Shown piece after piece: positions 24,235-32,726 of a DNA stretch of 64,000 nucleotides. This DNA is from WTFV01 sp965203525 (GTDB lineage: Bacteria > Acidobacteriota > Vicinamibacteria > Vicinamibacterales > UBA8438). The translations under genes and the position numbers were made by a program. The notes below the pieces were generated by a model. The model did not search any database. It worked only from the letters and a program-made list of their open reading frames with translations, and was not told the DNA's origin. Each line of letters begins with the position of its first letter. The stretch's first letter is position 1. The stretch lies in the NCBI GenBank assembly GCA_965203525.1, contig OZ241898.1, positions 2,914,001 to 2,978,000 of the forward strand, in the 5' to 3' direction.

Positions 24235-25067
24235 CGGACGTCGGCGGCCGCGAGCCGCTCGTCGTTCGTGACGATCAGAACGTGCTCCATCCGGTCGAAC
24301 TCCAGGGCCGGTTTGACGCTGATCGATTTGTACAGGCCGGGACCGCGCGCGACCGACGTGACCGTACCCACGCCGAGTCCGTGCGGGTAGATCCCGTCGG
24401 CGCCGGACGTGACCACGACGTCCCCGACCCGCACGTCCTCGAGGTTCGACAGGTAGTCCATGCGCAGCGTCGCCCCGTCGCCGGTCCCGACGATCACTCC
24501 GGGCACGCGGGTCCGCTCGATGAGCGCGCCGGCCGCGGCGTTCCGATCGACGATCAGTTGCACCTTGGCCGCCCGCATGCCGGGCGCGCCGACCACCCGG
24601 CCGACCACGCCGCCCGGCGCGATCACCGCCAGCTCCGCCCGCACCCCGTCCCGGAGCCCGCGGTCGACCGTGACCGTCCGGAACCAGGGAGTCGCGTCGA
24701 CGCCGATGACGCGGGCGCTGAGCGTCATCAGATCGACCGTCCGCTCGAGGTCGAGCAGGCGCTCGAGGCTCTGCGCCCGCCGCGCCAGCGCCTGCTGGGT
24801 CTGCAGACGCAACTCGAGGCGCGCGACCCTCTCCTCGAGCGCGGCTTTCTCCTCGTGCGCGCCGCGCAACGAGACGTACCCGTCCCACACGTGGCGTCCG
24901 GCCCCCACGGTCGAGCTCACGATGCGTTGCGCCTCGGCCAGCAGGCCGAAGGTGGCCGCGTGCAGCACGCTCCGTCCGGGCGCGGTGTCGACCTGCGCCG
25001 AGATGAGAGCGACGTGCGCGGCGAGCACGCCCGGCGCCACGTAGCCGGCGCGCCGGCGTCTCTTCAT
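24231..25067 (-). CDS. mreC: rod shape-determining protein MreC
   Basis: 278 residues. An N-terminal membrane helix region (AAHVALISAQVDTAPGRSVL), a coiled coil of about residues 70-105 (EEKAALEERVARLELRLQTQ), then two beta-barrel lobes with RVIGVDATPWFRTVTVDRG, APGGVVGRVVGAPGMRAAKV and YLSNLEDVRVGDVVVTSGAD followed by GIYPHGLGVGTV, all family hallmarks. It scaffolds PBP2 and RodA in the periplasm. Its start lies 90 bases after mreB. Confidence 0.95.
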   Translation of the reverse strand: MKRRRRAGYVAPGVLAAHVALISAQVDTAPGRSVLHAATFGLLAEAQRIVSSTVGAGRHVWDGYVSLRGAHEEKAALEERVARLELRLQTQQALARRAQSLERLLDLERTVDLMTLSARVIGVDATPWFRTVTVDRGLRDGVRAELAVIAPGGVVGRVVGAPGMRAAKVQLIVDRNAAAGALIERTRVPGVIVGTGDGATLRMDYLSNLEDVRVGDVVVTSGADGIYPHGLGVGTVTSVARGPGLYKSISVKPALEFDRMEHVLIVTNDERLAAADVR

Positions 25068-25157
25068 GGTCCGGCCACCTCGAACCGTCCGGCCCGGCGC
25101 GCGGCAGCCCCCCGCCGGGCGCCGCGCGCCTCCGCCACCGTGCCGACGGTCGGACGA

Positions 25158-26183
25158 TCAGTCAATTGCAATCCTGCGCAGCAGCATGAAGTCCGCCAGC
25201 ATCTTGCCGGTTCCGAGCACCACCGAGTGCAGCGGATCCTCGGCGATCGCGACCGGCACGCCGGTCTCTTCCCGCAACCGCCGGTCCATGTTCTTCATCA
25301 GCGAGCCGCCGCCGGTGATGACGATTCCGCGTTCGTAGATGTCGGCGGACAGCTCGGGAGGCGTCTGCTCCAGGGCGACCCGCACCGCGTCGACGATGAC
25401 GGCGATCGTGTCCGCGAGCGCCTCGCGGATCTCCGCGTCCGTCACGACCGCCGTCTTCGGCACCCCCTCGACGAGATGACGGCCCCGGATCTCGATCTTC
25501 AAGGGTTTGTCGAGTTCGGCGGCGGATCCGAGTTTCGTCTTGATCTCCTCGGCGGTCCTTTCGCCGATGAGCAGGCTGTGCGCCTTCTTGACGTACTGCG
25601 AGATGGCCTGGTCCATCTCGTTTCCGGCCGTGCGGACGGCCCGGCTGTAGACGACGCCGGCGAGGGAAATGACCGCGATGTCCGTCGTGCCTCCGCCGAT
25701 GTCGACGATCATGTTGCCGAACGGCTCCGTGATCGGCATTCCGGCGCCGATCGCGGCGGCCATGGCTTCTTCGACGAGGTACACTTCGCTGGCCTTGGCC
25801 CGGTAGGCGCTGTCCTTGACCGCGCGCTTCTCCACCTGCGTGACCTCGGACGGAATGCCGATGATGATCCGCGGACGCACCCACACCGTCCGGTTGTGGG
25901 CCTTCTTGATGAAGTAGGTCAGCATCTTCTCGGTGGCGTCGAAGTCCGCGATGACGCCGTCCTTCATCGGCTTGATGGCGGTGATGTTCCCGGGCGTCCG
26001 GCCGACCATGTCGCGGGCTTCGAGGCCGACCGCCTCGATTTGTCCGCTCACGTGGTTCATGGCGACGATGGACGGCTCGTTGATCACGATGCCATGTCCG
26101 CGCGCGTAGACGCACGTATTGGCGGTCCCGAGATCAATCGCGAGGTCGCTCGACAGAAAGGAAAGCATCGAACGCAAAGTCAC
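25158..26183 (-). CDS. mreB: actin-like cell shape protein MreB
   Basis: 341 residues, the standard MreB length. Phosphate-binding loops DLAIDLGTANTCVYARG and NMIVDIGGGTTDIAVISL, the RPRIIIGIPSEVTQVEKRAV segment and ERGIVITGGGSLMKNM adenosine motif are all intact. It forms membrane-associated filaments that direct side-wall synthesis. Two starts are possible: GTG at 26183, about 10 bases after an AGGGGA site, or ATG at 26168 (MLSFLSSDLAID); the ribosome site favours the GTG. Followed 90 bases on by mreC-mreD-mrdA-rodA. Confidence 0.96.
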   Translation of the reverse strand: MTLRSMLSFLSSDLAIDLGTANTCVYARGHGIVINEPSIVAMNHVSGQIEAVGLEARDMVGRTPGNITAIKPMKDGVIADFDATEKMLTYFIKKAHNRTVWVRPRIIIGIPSEVTQVEKRAVKDSAYRAKASEVYLVEEAMAAAIGAGMPITEPFGNMIVDIGGGTTDIAVISLAGVVYSRAVRTAGNEMDQAISQYVKKAHSLLIGERTAEEIKTKLGSAAELDKPLKIEIRGRHLVEGVPKTAVVTDAEIREALADTIAVIVDAVRVALEQTPPELSADIYERGIVITGGGSLMKNMDRRLREETGVPVAIAEDPLHSVVLGTGKMLADFMLLRRIAID

Positions 26184-26211
26184 GCGGATCGTTCCCCTGG
26201 CTGAAATCCGG

Positions 26212-27342
26212 TCAGGCGCGCCCGGTGCGGTTCCCTCCGCCTGCCTTCGCACCGTAGAGCGCCCTGTCCGCCCGCTCGAGCAGCCCGCCGGCCGAAGCGG
26301 CCGGCCCGCCGGCCGAAGCGACGCCGACCGAGGCCGTCAGCCGGACGCACAGTCTTTCGCGCCGCAGGAACACGTGCCGTGCGACCCGCCCGCGCAGTCT
26401 GTCGCCGGCGGCGACGGCCCCGCCGCGGTCCCGGTCCGGCAGCACCACGGCGAACTCGTCGCCCCCGCAACGCGCCACCACGTCGGTTTCCCGCGCGCTC
26501 TCCCGCAGCAACGCGCCGACCTCGATCAGCACCCGGCTGCCGCGCGGATGCCCGTACCGGTCGTTGACCCGCTTGAACCCGTCGAGGTCGACGGCGAGCA
26601 ACGACAGCGGCCGACCGCTGCGCGCCGCGCACGCCGCTTCCCTGCGCAGGGCGGCCGCCAGCGCGCGGACGTTGCACAACCCCGTCAGCTCGTCGGTGCC
26701 CGCGAGCCGCTCGACCCGCTCGACCCGCCGGGCGTTGTCAAGGGCGATCGCGGCCGGCTCGAGGACCAGACGCAGCATGCGCCGCAACGATCGGGGCAGC
26801 CGGGGCGCCGCGGCGGCCGTGCGGCCGTCGAGTCCCACCAGCGCCGCCACGGTGCGCTCCCTGCACGTCAGCGGAAACGCCACGGCGGCGGCCGGCGGCC
26901 CCGCGGGCACGCGCGGGTCCGCGCTGAGATCGGCTGAACCGCACACCCGCGGGCGGCGCAGGACCCATGCTCCGAAGGCCCGCGCCGCTTCCTCCTCGCG
27001 GGGTCCGAGCCCGCGCCCGGCGAGCACGGCCGGCAGACCGTCCGCGCGCGGTCCCACCAACGCCCAGCAGGGCGCCGGCAGCCAGGACGCGGCGCGCGCC
27101 ACCACGACCTCCGCGACGCGGGCGGAATCCAGCGTGGCGTTGGCCGCCCGCATCAACTCCACCACCGTCGCCGCGCGGCCCAGACGGCGCAGCAGGAGCG
27201 GGGCGCGCCGCTCCACGCGCATTGCGAAATCCGCGTAACGCGGCGGGGTTGCCGGCTTTCCGGTGAAGGGTCGAACCGTTCGGAGCCGACGGGCACGGCC
27301 TCGATGACGCGGACCGGCCTGTCGAACTCCCGGTGCACACAC
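26212..27342 (-). CDS. GAF-like/GGDEF diguanylate cyclase
   Basis: The C-terminal 165 residues are a GGDEF domain: GTDELTGLCNVRALAAALRR, LLAVDLDGFKRVNDRYGHPR and the active-site loop VVARCGGDEFAVVLPD, with LTASVGVAS and ADRALYGAKAGGGN. A complete GGDEF and the Asp/Asn substrate residues suggest it makes cyclic di-GMP. No RxxD inhibitory site was noted. The preceding 200 residues look like a GAF-type sensor (AEVVVARAASWLPAPCWALV, AVAFPLTCRERTVAALVGL). The start is uncertain: GTG at 27342 or ATG at 27222 (MRVERRAPLLLRR). A different frame at 27250-27365 looks protein-like (VHREFDRPVRVIEAVPVG), so a frameshift or a separate upstream peptide is possible. Ends 28 bases before mreB. Confidence 0.85.
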   Translation of the reverse strand: MCAPGVRQAGPRHRGRARRLRTVRPFTGKPATPPRYADFAMRVERRAPLLLRRLGRAATVVELMRAANATLDSARVAEVVVARAASWLPAPCWALVGPRADGLPAVLAGRGLGPREEEAARAFGAWVLRRPRVCGSADLSADPRVPAGPPAAAVAFPLTCRERTVAALVGLDGRTAAAAPRLPRSLRRMLRLVLEPAAIALDNARRVERVERLAGTDELTGLCNVRALAAALRREAACAARSGRPLSLLAVDLDGFKRVNDRYGHPRGSRVLIEVGALLRESARETDVVARCGGDEFAVVLPDRDRGGAVAAGDRLRGRVARHVFLRRERLCVRLTASVGVASAGGPAASAGGLLERADRALYGAKAGGGNRTGRA

Positions 27343-27386
27343 AACTTGGATTCATAGATTACCACATGCCGCGGGTCAAATGCCGG

Positions 27387-27520
27387 AGCCGCCGGGGGTG
27401 CGCGTCAGATTTGCGAGGGACCGCCATCGGGGTGCAGGGCAGGGCGAGATCGGCCGAAAACTTCAGTAGACCGGCTGTCCACTGACGGTCCTCACAAATC
27501 TGACGCGCACCCAGCCGCCG
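27387..27520. mobile_element. MITE-like element, 118 bp, with 30-bp terminal inverted repeats and 8-bp target duplication
   Basis: Left arm 27396-27426 (GGGTGCGCGTCAGATTTG…) and right arm 27483-27512 are inverted copies, differing at about three positions with one unpaired base. The interior is 56 bases and cannot encode a transposase. The element is bracketed by AGCCGCCG at 27387-27394 and 27513-27520, which fits an 8-bp target-site duplication. It lies between the diverging diguanylate cyclase and PpiD-like genes and may affect their promoters. Confidence 0.82.
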
Positions 27521-27546
27521 GATACGTTTCGCGCCGCATCTGGTAG

Positions 27547-27552
27547 TAGAAT
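27547..27552 (+). promoter_or_regulatory. -10 box 7 bases before the ppiD-like start
   Basis: TAGAAT at 27547-27552 is followed by seven bases and ATG at 27560. The same geometry is seen before 8112, 9663 and 12563. This favours 27560 over the in-frame ATG at 27551, which lies inside the hexamer. Confidence 0.5.
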
Positions 27553-27559
27553 GGCAGGC

Positions 27560-29485
27560 ATGACCATGCTCGACCGGATGCGGCGCCACAAGGGCTGGCT
27601 CAAGTGGAGCCTCGCCCTCGTCATATTCGCCTTCGCCTTTCTGTACATCCCCGGCTTCATGGACCAGACCGGCGGGGTCGCGCTCCCCGCCGACGTCATA
27701 GCCCGCGTCGGCGACAAGGAGATTTCGCTGCTGGACTTCCAGCAGATCTACTCCCGCCAGCTCCAGGCGTACCGCCTCGAGTCCGGCGGCGAGATCTCCG
27801 AGGAAGTGCTCCGCTCGCTGGGCGTCGACCGGCGGATCCTGCAGCAGATGATCGACGGGCGCGCCGCGCTGGCCGAGGCGGAGCGGCTCGGCCTCGAGGT
27901 GAGCGACGCCGAGGTGCGCGAGCGGATCCTGACGTTGCCGGCGTTCCGGATCGACGGGCGGTTCATCGGCGAAGCGAGCTACCGGCAACTGCTGCAGCAG
28001 CAGCGCCCGCCGCTCAGTCCGGCGCAGTTCGAGGAGGAGATCCGGAACGAGATGCTGGTCGACCGGCTGCAGGCGGCGGTCACCGGCTGGGTGCGGGTGT
28101 CGGACGCCGAGGTCACGGCCGAGCACCGGCGCCGCAACGAGAGGGTGCGGGTGGACGTCGTCGCCTTCCGCGCGGCCGACTTCCGGGACGAGGTGGAGGC
28201 GACCGACGACGACGTCGCGCTGCTCTTCGCCGAGGAATCCGCGAACTACGAGGTCCCCGAAAAACGGCGCCTGCGTTTCCTGCTCGTGGATCGGACGGCC
28301 ATCTTCGACGGCCTCACCCTGACCGACGACGAGCTGCGGCAGTACTACGACGGCAACCTGTCGCAGTACCGCACGCCCGGACAGGTGCGCGCCAGCCACA
28401 TTCTGCTGCGCGTCGACGGAGACGACGACGAGGCGGTGGCGGCGCGCGCCGCCGAGCTCGCGGCGGAGGCGCGCCGCGGGGCGGACTTCGCGGAGCTCGC
28501 GCGCGAGCACTCGCAGGACGAGACGAACGCGGGGAACGGCGGCGACCTCGGGCTCGTCGAGCGCGGCCGGATGGTGCCCGAGTTCGAGAACGCGGCGTTC
28601 GCGCTGGCGGAGGGAGAGATCTCGGACCCGGTGCGCAGCCCCTTCGGATACCACGTGATCCACGTGACCGAAAAACAGGAAGAGGTCACGCAGCCCTTCG
28701 CCGAGGTGCGCGGGGCGATCGAGAACGTCCTGAAGCGGGAACGGTCGTCGGCGCGGGCGACCGCCCTGGCCCGCGCCATCGCCGCCGAGGCCGCGACGCC
28801 GGAAGAGCTGGAGCGCGCCGCCTCGGCGCGCGGCTACGAGCTGCAGGAATCGGGCTTCGCCGCCCGCGGCGAACCGATTCTCGGACTCGGTCTGGCGCAG
28901 GAAGTCTCGGCCCAGGCGTTCGCCATCGATCCGGGCGTCGTGGCCGGGCCGGTTCCAACCCCGTCCGGTCCGGCGTTCGTCACCGTCACCGACGTCCAGG
29001 ATCCGTACGTCCCCGAGCTCGACGAGGTGCGCGAACAGGTGCGCGAGGACGTGATCCGCAAGAAGTCGCTGGCCCTCGCGCAGGAGCGCGCGGCGGAGGC
29101 GGCGGAGACCCTCGCGGCGGCCGGCGACTTCGCCGCCGCGGCGGAGGAAGCCGAGTGGCCGGTCGGATCGAGCGAGCTGGTCGCCCGCGGCTCCGCGCTG
29201 CCCGAGGTGGGCGTCAGTCCCGCGGTCGAAGCGGTGGCCTTCGCCATGACGCCGGGGACGGTGAGCGACGTCGTCCAGACGGGCAACGCCGCGGCTGTCG
29301 TCCACCTGGTCGAGCGCGAGGAGGCCTCGGCGGCCGACCTCGCCATGAACCGCGACACGCTGCGCGACGAACTGCTGCTCCAGCGCCGGTCCCGGTTCTT
29401 CACCGCCTACCTGGAGAACGTCAAGGCGCGCCTCGACGTCGCCATCGACCTCGCCGTTCTGGAACAGGCGCTCGGGCCGGCCTGA
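27560..29485 (+). CDS. PpiD-like periplasmic peptidyl-prolyl isomerase/chaperone
   Basis: About 641 residues. A membrane anchor (WLKWSLALVIFAFAFLYIPGF) is followed by a SurA_N_3 chaperone part (VIARVGDKEISLLDFQQIYSR, EMLVDRLQAAVTGWVRVSD), then a parvulin domain at about residues 270-370: GQVRASHILLRVDG, ADFAELAREHSQDETNAGNG and GYHVIHVTEKQE. The C terminus is a second chaperone-like helical region. Anchored in the inner membrane facing the periplasm, it would help fold exported proteins, of which this window encodes many. Starts at 27551, 27560 and 27566 are all in frame; the -10 spacing favours 27560. Confidence 0.92.
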   Translation: MTMLDRMRRHKGWLKWSLALVIFAFAFLYIPGFMDQTGGVALPADVIARVGDKEISLLDFQQIYSRQLQAYRLESGGEISEEVLRSLGVDRRILQQMIDGRAALAEAERLGLEVSDAEVRERILTLPAFRIDGRFIGEASYRQLLQQQRPPLSPAQFEEEIRNEMLVDRLQAAVTGWVRVSDAEVTAEHRRRNERVRVDVVAFRAADFRDEVEATDDDVALLFAEESANYEVPEKRRLRFLLVDRTAIFDGLTLTDDELRQYYDGNLSQYRTPGQVRASHILLRVDGDDDEAVAARAAELAAEARRGADFAELAREHSQDETNAGNGGDLGLVERGRMVPEFENAAFALAEGEISDPVRSPFGYHVIHVTEKQEEVTQPFAEVRGAIENVLKRERSSARATALARAIAAEAATPEELERAASARGYELQESGFAARGEPILGLGLAQEVSAQAFAIDPGVVAGPVPTPSGPAFVTVTDVQDPYVPELDEVREQVREDVIRKKSLALAQERAAEAAETLAAAGDFAAAAEEAEWPVGSSELVARGSALPEVGVSPAVEAVAFAMTPGTVSDVVQTGNAAAVVHLVEREEASAADLAMNRDTLRDELLLQRRSRFFTAYLENVKARLDVAIDLAVLEQALGPA

Positions 29486-29529
29486 GCGTTCCCCGCCGGA
29501 GTCCGCGGGCCGTCGAACGCTCGGGCCGG

Positions 29530-31269
29530 CTACCTGACCACCAGGGCCGGCATCAGCGCCAGCGGCACGCCCTGTCCCGCCAGTTCCGCCCGGGCCCACT
29601 GCTCGAAGACCCCCCGCGCGTACGGCGAGGCCAGCCGGGCCGCCTCTCCACCCAGCGCCTGCGCCCTGACGGCGCCGGTCAGCACCTCGACGAAAGAACG
29701 GGGCCCCGGGAAGGGCACCAGCGTCACCTCCTCGTCCGCGTCGATGCCCGCCCGCTCCCGGGCGAGCGCGACCGCGCGCCGGAGTCCGCCCAGTTCGTCC
29801 ACCAGACCGCGCACCAGCGCCTGCCGGCCGGTCCAGACGCGCCCCTGCGCCACCGCGTGCGCCTCGTCGCGCGACATCGCCCGGCCTTCCGCGACCACCT
29901 GCAGGAACCGCTCGTAGACGTCGTCCACCTGCGCCTGCATCGCGGCGCGGGCGGTGTCGCTGAACCGGTCGACCGGCGAGAAGATGTCCGCCTGCGCGCC
30001 GTAGGTGACCCCGTCGATCCCGACGCCGACCTTGTCGAAGGCGCCGGCCGCCGCGAACTTGCCGCCGAACACCCCGATCGAGCCGGTCAGCGTACCGGGC
30101 TGGGCCACGATGGCGTGCGCGGGCGCCGCGATGTAGTAGCCGCCCGAGGCCGCCACGTCCCCCATCGACACGACGAGCGGCTTCTCCTCGCGGGCCAGCG
30201 ACAACTCGCGCCAGATGAGGTCCGCCGCGGTCGCCGCTCCGCCGGGACTGTCGATGCGCAGCACGACCGCCTCGATCGACGAATCGTCACGCGCAGCGCG
30301 AATCGCCTCCGCCGTCGTCCGCGATCCGACCACCCGGCCGGCGCCCGGAAAATCGATCGTGCTCGAGCCGTGGTTGATCACGCCCTCCGCGTACACGACC
30401 GCGATCCGCGGACCGGTGTCCAGTCCGAGACTCCGCGCCTCCACGCGCCGGTAGGTCGCGAAGTCGAGCCGGGCCGGTTCGCCGCCGGCCGCGAGGCGCT
30501 CGAGCAGCTCGTCCTCGTACAGCAGGTCGTCGACCAGCCCGAGGCTGACGGCGTCGGCGGCCACGAACGGCCCCTGATCGATCACCGCGCGCACCCGCGC
30601 CCGCGTCATCCCGCGTCCCTCCGCGATGCCGTCGACGAGCTGGTCGTAGTAGTCGCGGAGCAGCGCCTCGGACGCCTCGCGATGCTCGGGCGTGAACGCC
30701 GACTCCGTATACGCATTGACGGCGGTCTTGTAGTCCCCGGCCGCCAGCATGTCCGCCTCGACGCCCACCTTGTCGAGCGTGCCGCGGAAGAAGAGCTCGT
30801 AGGACGCCACGCCGACCAGCATGAGCGGGCTGGCCGGGCCCAGGAAGATCTCGTCGCACGCCGTCGCCAGGTAGTACGCTTGGCCCATGCCGAACTCGAC
30901 GTGGGCGACGATCGGCTTGCCGGACTCCCGGAAATCGATCACGGCGTCGCGGATCTCCTGCACCGTGCCCCACGGCCCCGGCACGGGCGGCGGAACCACG
31001 ACCACCGCCGACACCCGATCGTCGACCTTCGCCTTGCGCAGCGCGCCGACGACCGAGCCGACCGTCGCGCGCTGATCGAACAGGCGGAGGAAGTCGTCCG
31101 GCGCCTGCTCGTCCAGGGTGGCCGGAATCCGCAGCCAGAGGACGGAGCCGGTTTCGACCGCCGGCCCGCGGGTGAACAGGAAGTAGCTGACCGCCACGCC
31201 CGTCATCGAGACGATGACGGCCGCGACCAGGAACAACAGGATGAACCGGACGCCCCTTGCGATTGCCAC
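29530..31269 (-). CDS. sppA: signal peptide peptidase SppA, long (67K) type
   Basis: 579 residues with the tandem ClpP-like halves of the long SppA form. One N-terminal membrane helix (FILLFLVAAVIVSMTGVAVS). The general base Lys181 is in AAGDYKTAVNAYTE in the first half, and the nucleophile Ser375 in MGDVAASGGYYIAAPA in the second half, preceded by LRIDSPGGAATAADLIW. GSIGVFGGKF is also typical. It digests cleaved signal peptides in the membrane. GTG start with AAGGAGCG eight bases upstream. Convergent with the PpiD-like gene. Confidence 0.95.
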   Translation of the reverse strand: MAIARGVRFILLFLVAAVIVSMTGVAVSYFLFTRGPAVETGSVLWLRIPATLDEQAPDDFLRLFDQRATVGSVVGALRKAKVDDRVSAVVVVPPPVPGPWGTVQEIRDAVIDFRESGKPIVAHVEFGMGQAYYLATACDEIFLGPASPLMLVGVASYELFFRGTLDKVGVEADMLAAGDYKTAVNAYTESAFTPEHREASEALLRDYYDQLVDGIAEGRGMTRARVRAVIDQGPFVAADAVSLGLVDDLLYEDELLERLAAGGEPARLDFATYRRVEARSLGLDTGPRIAVVYAEGVINHGSSTIDFPGAGRVVGSRTTAEAIRAARDDSSIEAVVLRIDSPGGAATAADLIWRELSLAREEKPLVVSMGDVAASGGYYIAAPAHAIVAQPGTLTGSIGVFGGKFAAAGAFDKVGVGIDGVTYGAQADIFSPVDRFSDTARAAMQAQVDDVYERFLQVVAEGRAMSRDEAHAVAQGRVWTGRQALVRGLVDELGGLRRAVALARERAGIDADEEVTLVPFPGPRSFVEVLTGAVRAQALGGEAARLASPYARGVFEQWARAELAGQGVPLALMPALVVR

Positions 31270-31312
31270 GTTCGCGCTCCTTGCCGGTCGTGCCCGGCAC
31301 GGCGGCCGGTGT

Positions 31313-31318
31313 TATACT
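31313..31318 (+). promoter_or_regulatory. -10 box of the tRNA-Leu gene
   Basis: TATACT at 31313-31318 predicts transcription from about 31325, a short distance before the tRNA at 31342. No good -35 is visible at 17 bases. Confidence 0.55.
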
Positions 31319-31341
31319 GTTTCGTCGCTCGCGCCCATCCC

Positions 31342-31429
31342 GCGGAAGTGGCGGAACTGGCAGACGCGCAAGCCTCAGGAGCTTGTGGGCCATAGGCCCG
31401 TGGGGGTTCAAATCCCCCCTTCCGCACCA
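31342..31429 (+). tRNA. tRNA-Leu (anticodon CAG)
   Basis: Acceptor GCGGAAG pairs with CTTCCGC; discriminator A at 31426 and encoded CCA at 31427-31429. D-arm GGCGGAACTGGCAGACGC, anticodon arm CAAGC-CTCAGGA-GCTTG with anticodon CAG, long variable arm TGGGCCATAGGCCCG as in class II tRNAs, T-arm GGGGGTTCAAATCCCCC. It decodes CUG, the dominant Leu codon in this GC-rich genome. Confidence 0.97.
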
Positions 31430-31536
31430 ACTCCTCCCCGGCGCCGGATCCCGGCCGGTCGGCCGCCCTGGCAGGCAGGAAGCGGCCGGCCGGCACGGTC
31501 AGACCCGGCGCCGGCCGGGACCCGCCGCGGCGGGCG

Positions 31537-32520
31537 TTAGCGGGATTCCTGCTGCGCCGCCGCGGCCGCCCTGCGCTCGTCCGCGCGCGTCCCCGCGAGG
31601 ATTCCCTCCAGCGAGTAGTTCCCCTCGTGGCAGGCGTACTCGAACAGCGGCAGCTCGTTCAGCCGCATCGGCACCTGCGCCGTCCAGGGCGCGGTCCAGG
31701 TCCCCGGGTCGGTGATCGTGAACTCGTAGAGCAGCGTGTCGGCGTCGACGCGCGTGAACCGCTCGATCAGGTGGCGGTCCGGCGTCGTGCCCCGCCAGCT
31801 ATGCCTGGCGCTGAAGTCGATGGTCTCGACGACCAGCGTGTCGCCTTCCCAGCGGCCGCGCGATTCCCCCGTCCACGAGTCGATGCCGGGCCGCGCCTGC
31901 CCGTCGAGCGGGATGATGCGCGAATCGTGCACCATCTCGTTGAGCACCACCACGTGGTCCGGCGTCTGGAAGAGCTGCATGTTCTGGTTGTAGCCGCCGG
32001 GGGTCATCGGCGGCCCCTGGTTGAAGCCGAGGATGCAGCGGTCGAACGAACTGCGATCGAGCCACGAATCGGCCGGATGCTCCGCCCGCCGCGTCCGCCG
32101 CTCCTCCGCGCGCCGCTGTCCTTCTTCCGTCAGCGGGGGGATGCGCCCGTGCGGCGGATCGACGATCAGCGACGTGCGCCGGGTCTCGACGACGTTGGTG
32201 CCGCGGTCCATCCAGAAGTTGTTGTAGGCGCCGACGTTGCCGCCCGCCTCGGTGCGGCGGGCCTCCGCCTCCCAGAGCCGGACGTCGCGATCGACCGCCT
32301 CCTGTTCGCGGTTCGCCGCCTCTTCCTCGGTCAGGAACTCCTGGTCCCCGAGCTCCTCCGGCCGCTGCAGCGGCGTGATCGTGCGGAAGTCCCACACGCC
32401 CTGCAGATCCGGCGCGCCCCACGGCGTCCGGGGCGCCTCGTCCTGCCCGGCCGCCGGCGCCGCCGGCAGCGGCGCGAGCGCCAGCGCCGCCAACCCCGCC
32501 ACGAACCATCGACCTCTCAT
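31537..32520 (-). CDS. secreted EYACHEGNY-family protein, paralog 1
   Basis: 327 residues, function unknown. A signal peptide (MRGRWFVAGLAALALAPLPA, cut near PAAGQDEAP) is followed by the family opening RTPWGAPDLQGVWDFRTITPLQRP. Other shared motifs: TSLIVDPPHGRIPPLT, LFQTPDHVVVLNEMVHDSRI, GRWEGDTLVVETIDF, HLIERFTRVDADTLLYEFTI and the C-terminal signature FEYACHEGNYSLEGIL. Three further paralogs lie at 35429, 36453 and 37583. The conserved Trp/Asp/His residues and W-E-G-D-T-L motif suggest a beta-rich fold; periplasmic. AGGGAGGT lies just before the ATG at 32520. Divergent from the quinoprotein gene at 32727. No enzymatic role can be inferred. Confidence 0.82.
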   Translation of the reverse strand: MRGRWFVAGLAALALAPLPAAPAAGQDEAPRTPWGAPDLQGVWDFRTITPLQRPEELGDQEFLTEEEAANREQEAVDRDVRLWEAEARRTEAGGNVGAYNNFWMDRGTNVVETRRTSLIVDPPHGRIPPLTEEGQRRAEERRTRRAEHPADSWLDRSSFDRCILGFNQGPPMTPGGYNQNMQLFQTPDHVVVLNEMVHDSRIIPLDGQARPGIDSWTGESRGRWEGDTLVVETIDFSARHSWRGTTPDRHLIERFTRVDADTLLYEFTITDPGTWTAPWTAQVPMRLNELPLFEYACHEGNYSLEGILAGTRADERRAAAAAQQESR

Positions 32521-32726
32521 CTCGACCTCCCTGGACGCGGGCGACCGCGTTCCCGTTGCCGGTTTCCCGCCGTCGATCCGTACCACGGCCACGATAGCCG
32601 ACGCACGCGGTCCGCGCAACGTGCGCGCGGCGGCCGCGGGCTGCCGGATGCTGCGCCGCCGCACGGTGTACGGCATGATGGGGGACGCGCGTGCGGCGAA
32701 CCCGGATCGGGAAGGGAGCGAACGCC

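Noticed and set aside
29467..29530. Transposon-like ends around the PpiD stop (CGCTCGGGCCGGC twice)
   Set aside because: A 13-bp direct repeat at 49 bp in GC-rich DNA, with no inverted ends or target duplication; probably chance or a minor repeat.
27604..31395. 1263-codon open frame on the plus strand
   Set aside because: It shadows the PpiD-like gene and then crosses the opposite-strand sppA and the tRNA; its translation is Arg/Pro-rich with no domains.
31342..31429. tRNA-Sec, looked for because of the selenoprotein
   Set aside because: The anticodon is CAG and the acceptor stem is 7 bp, so it is tRNA-Leu. No sel genes are in the window.
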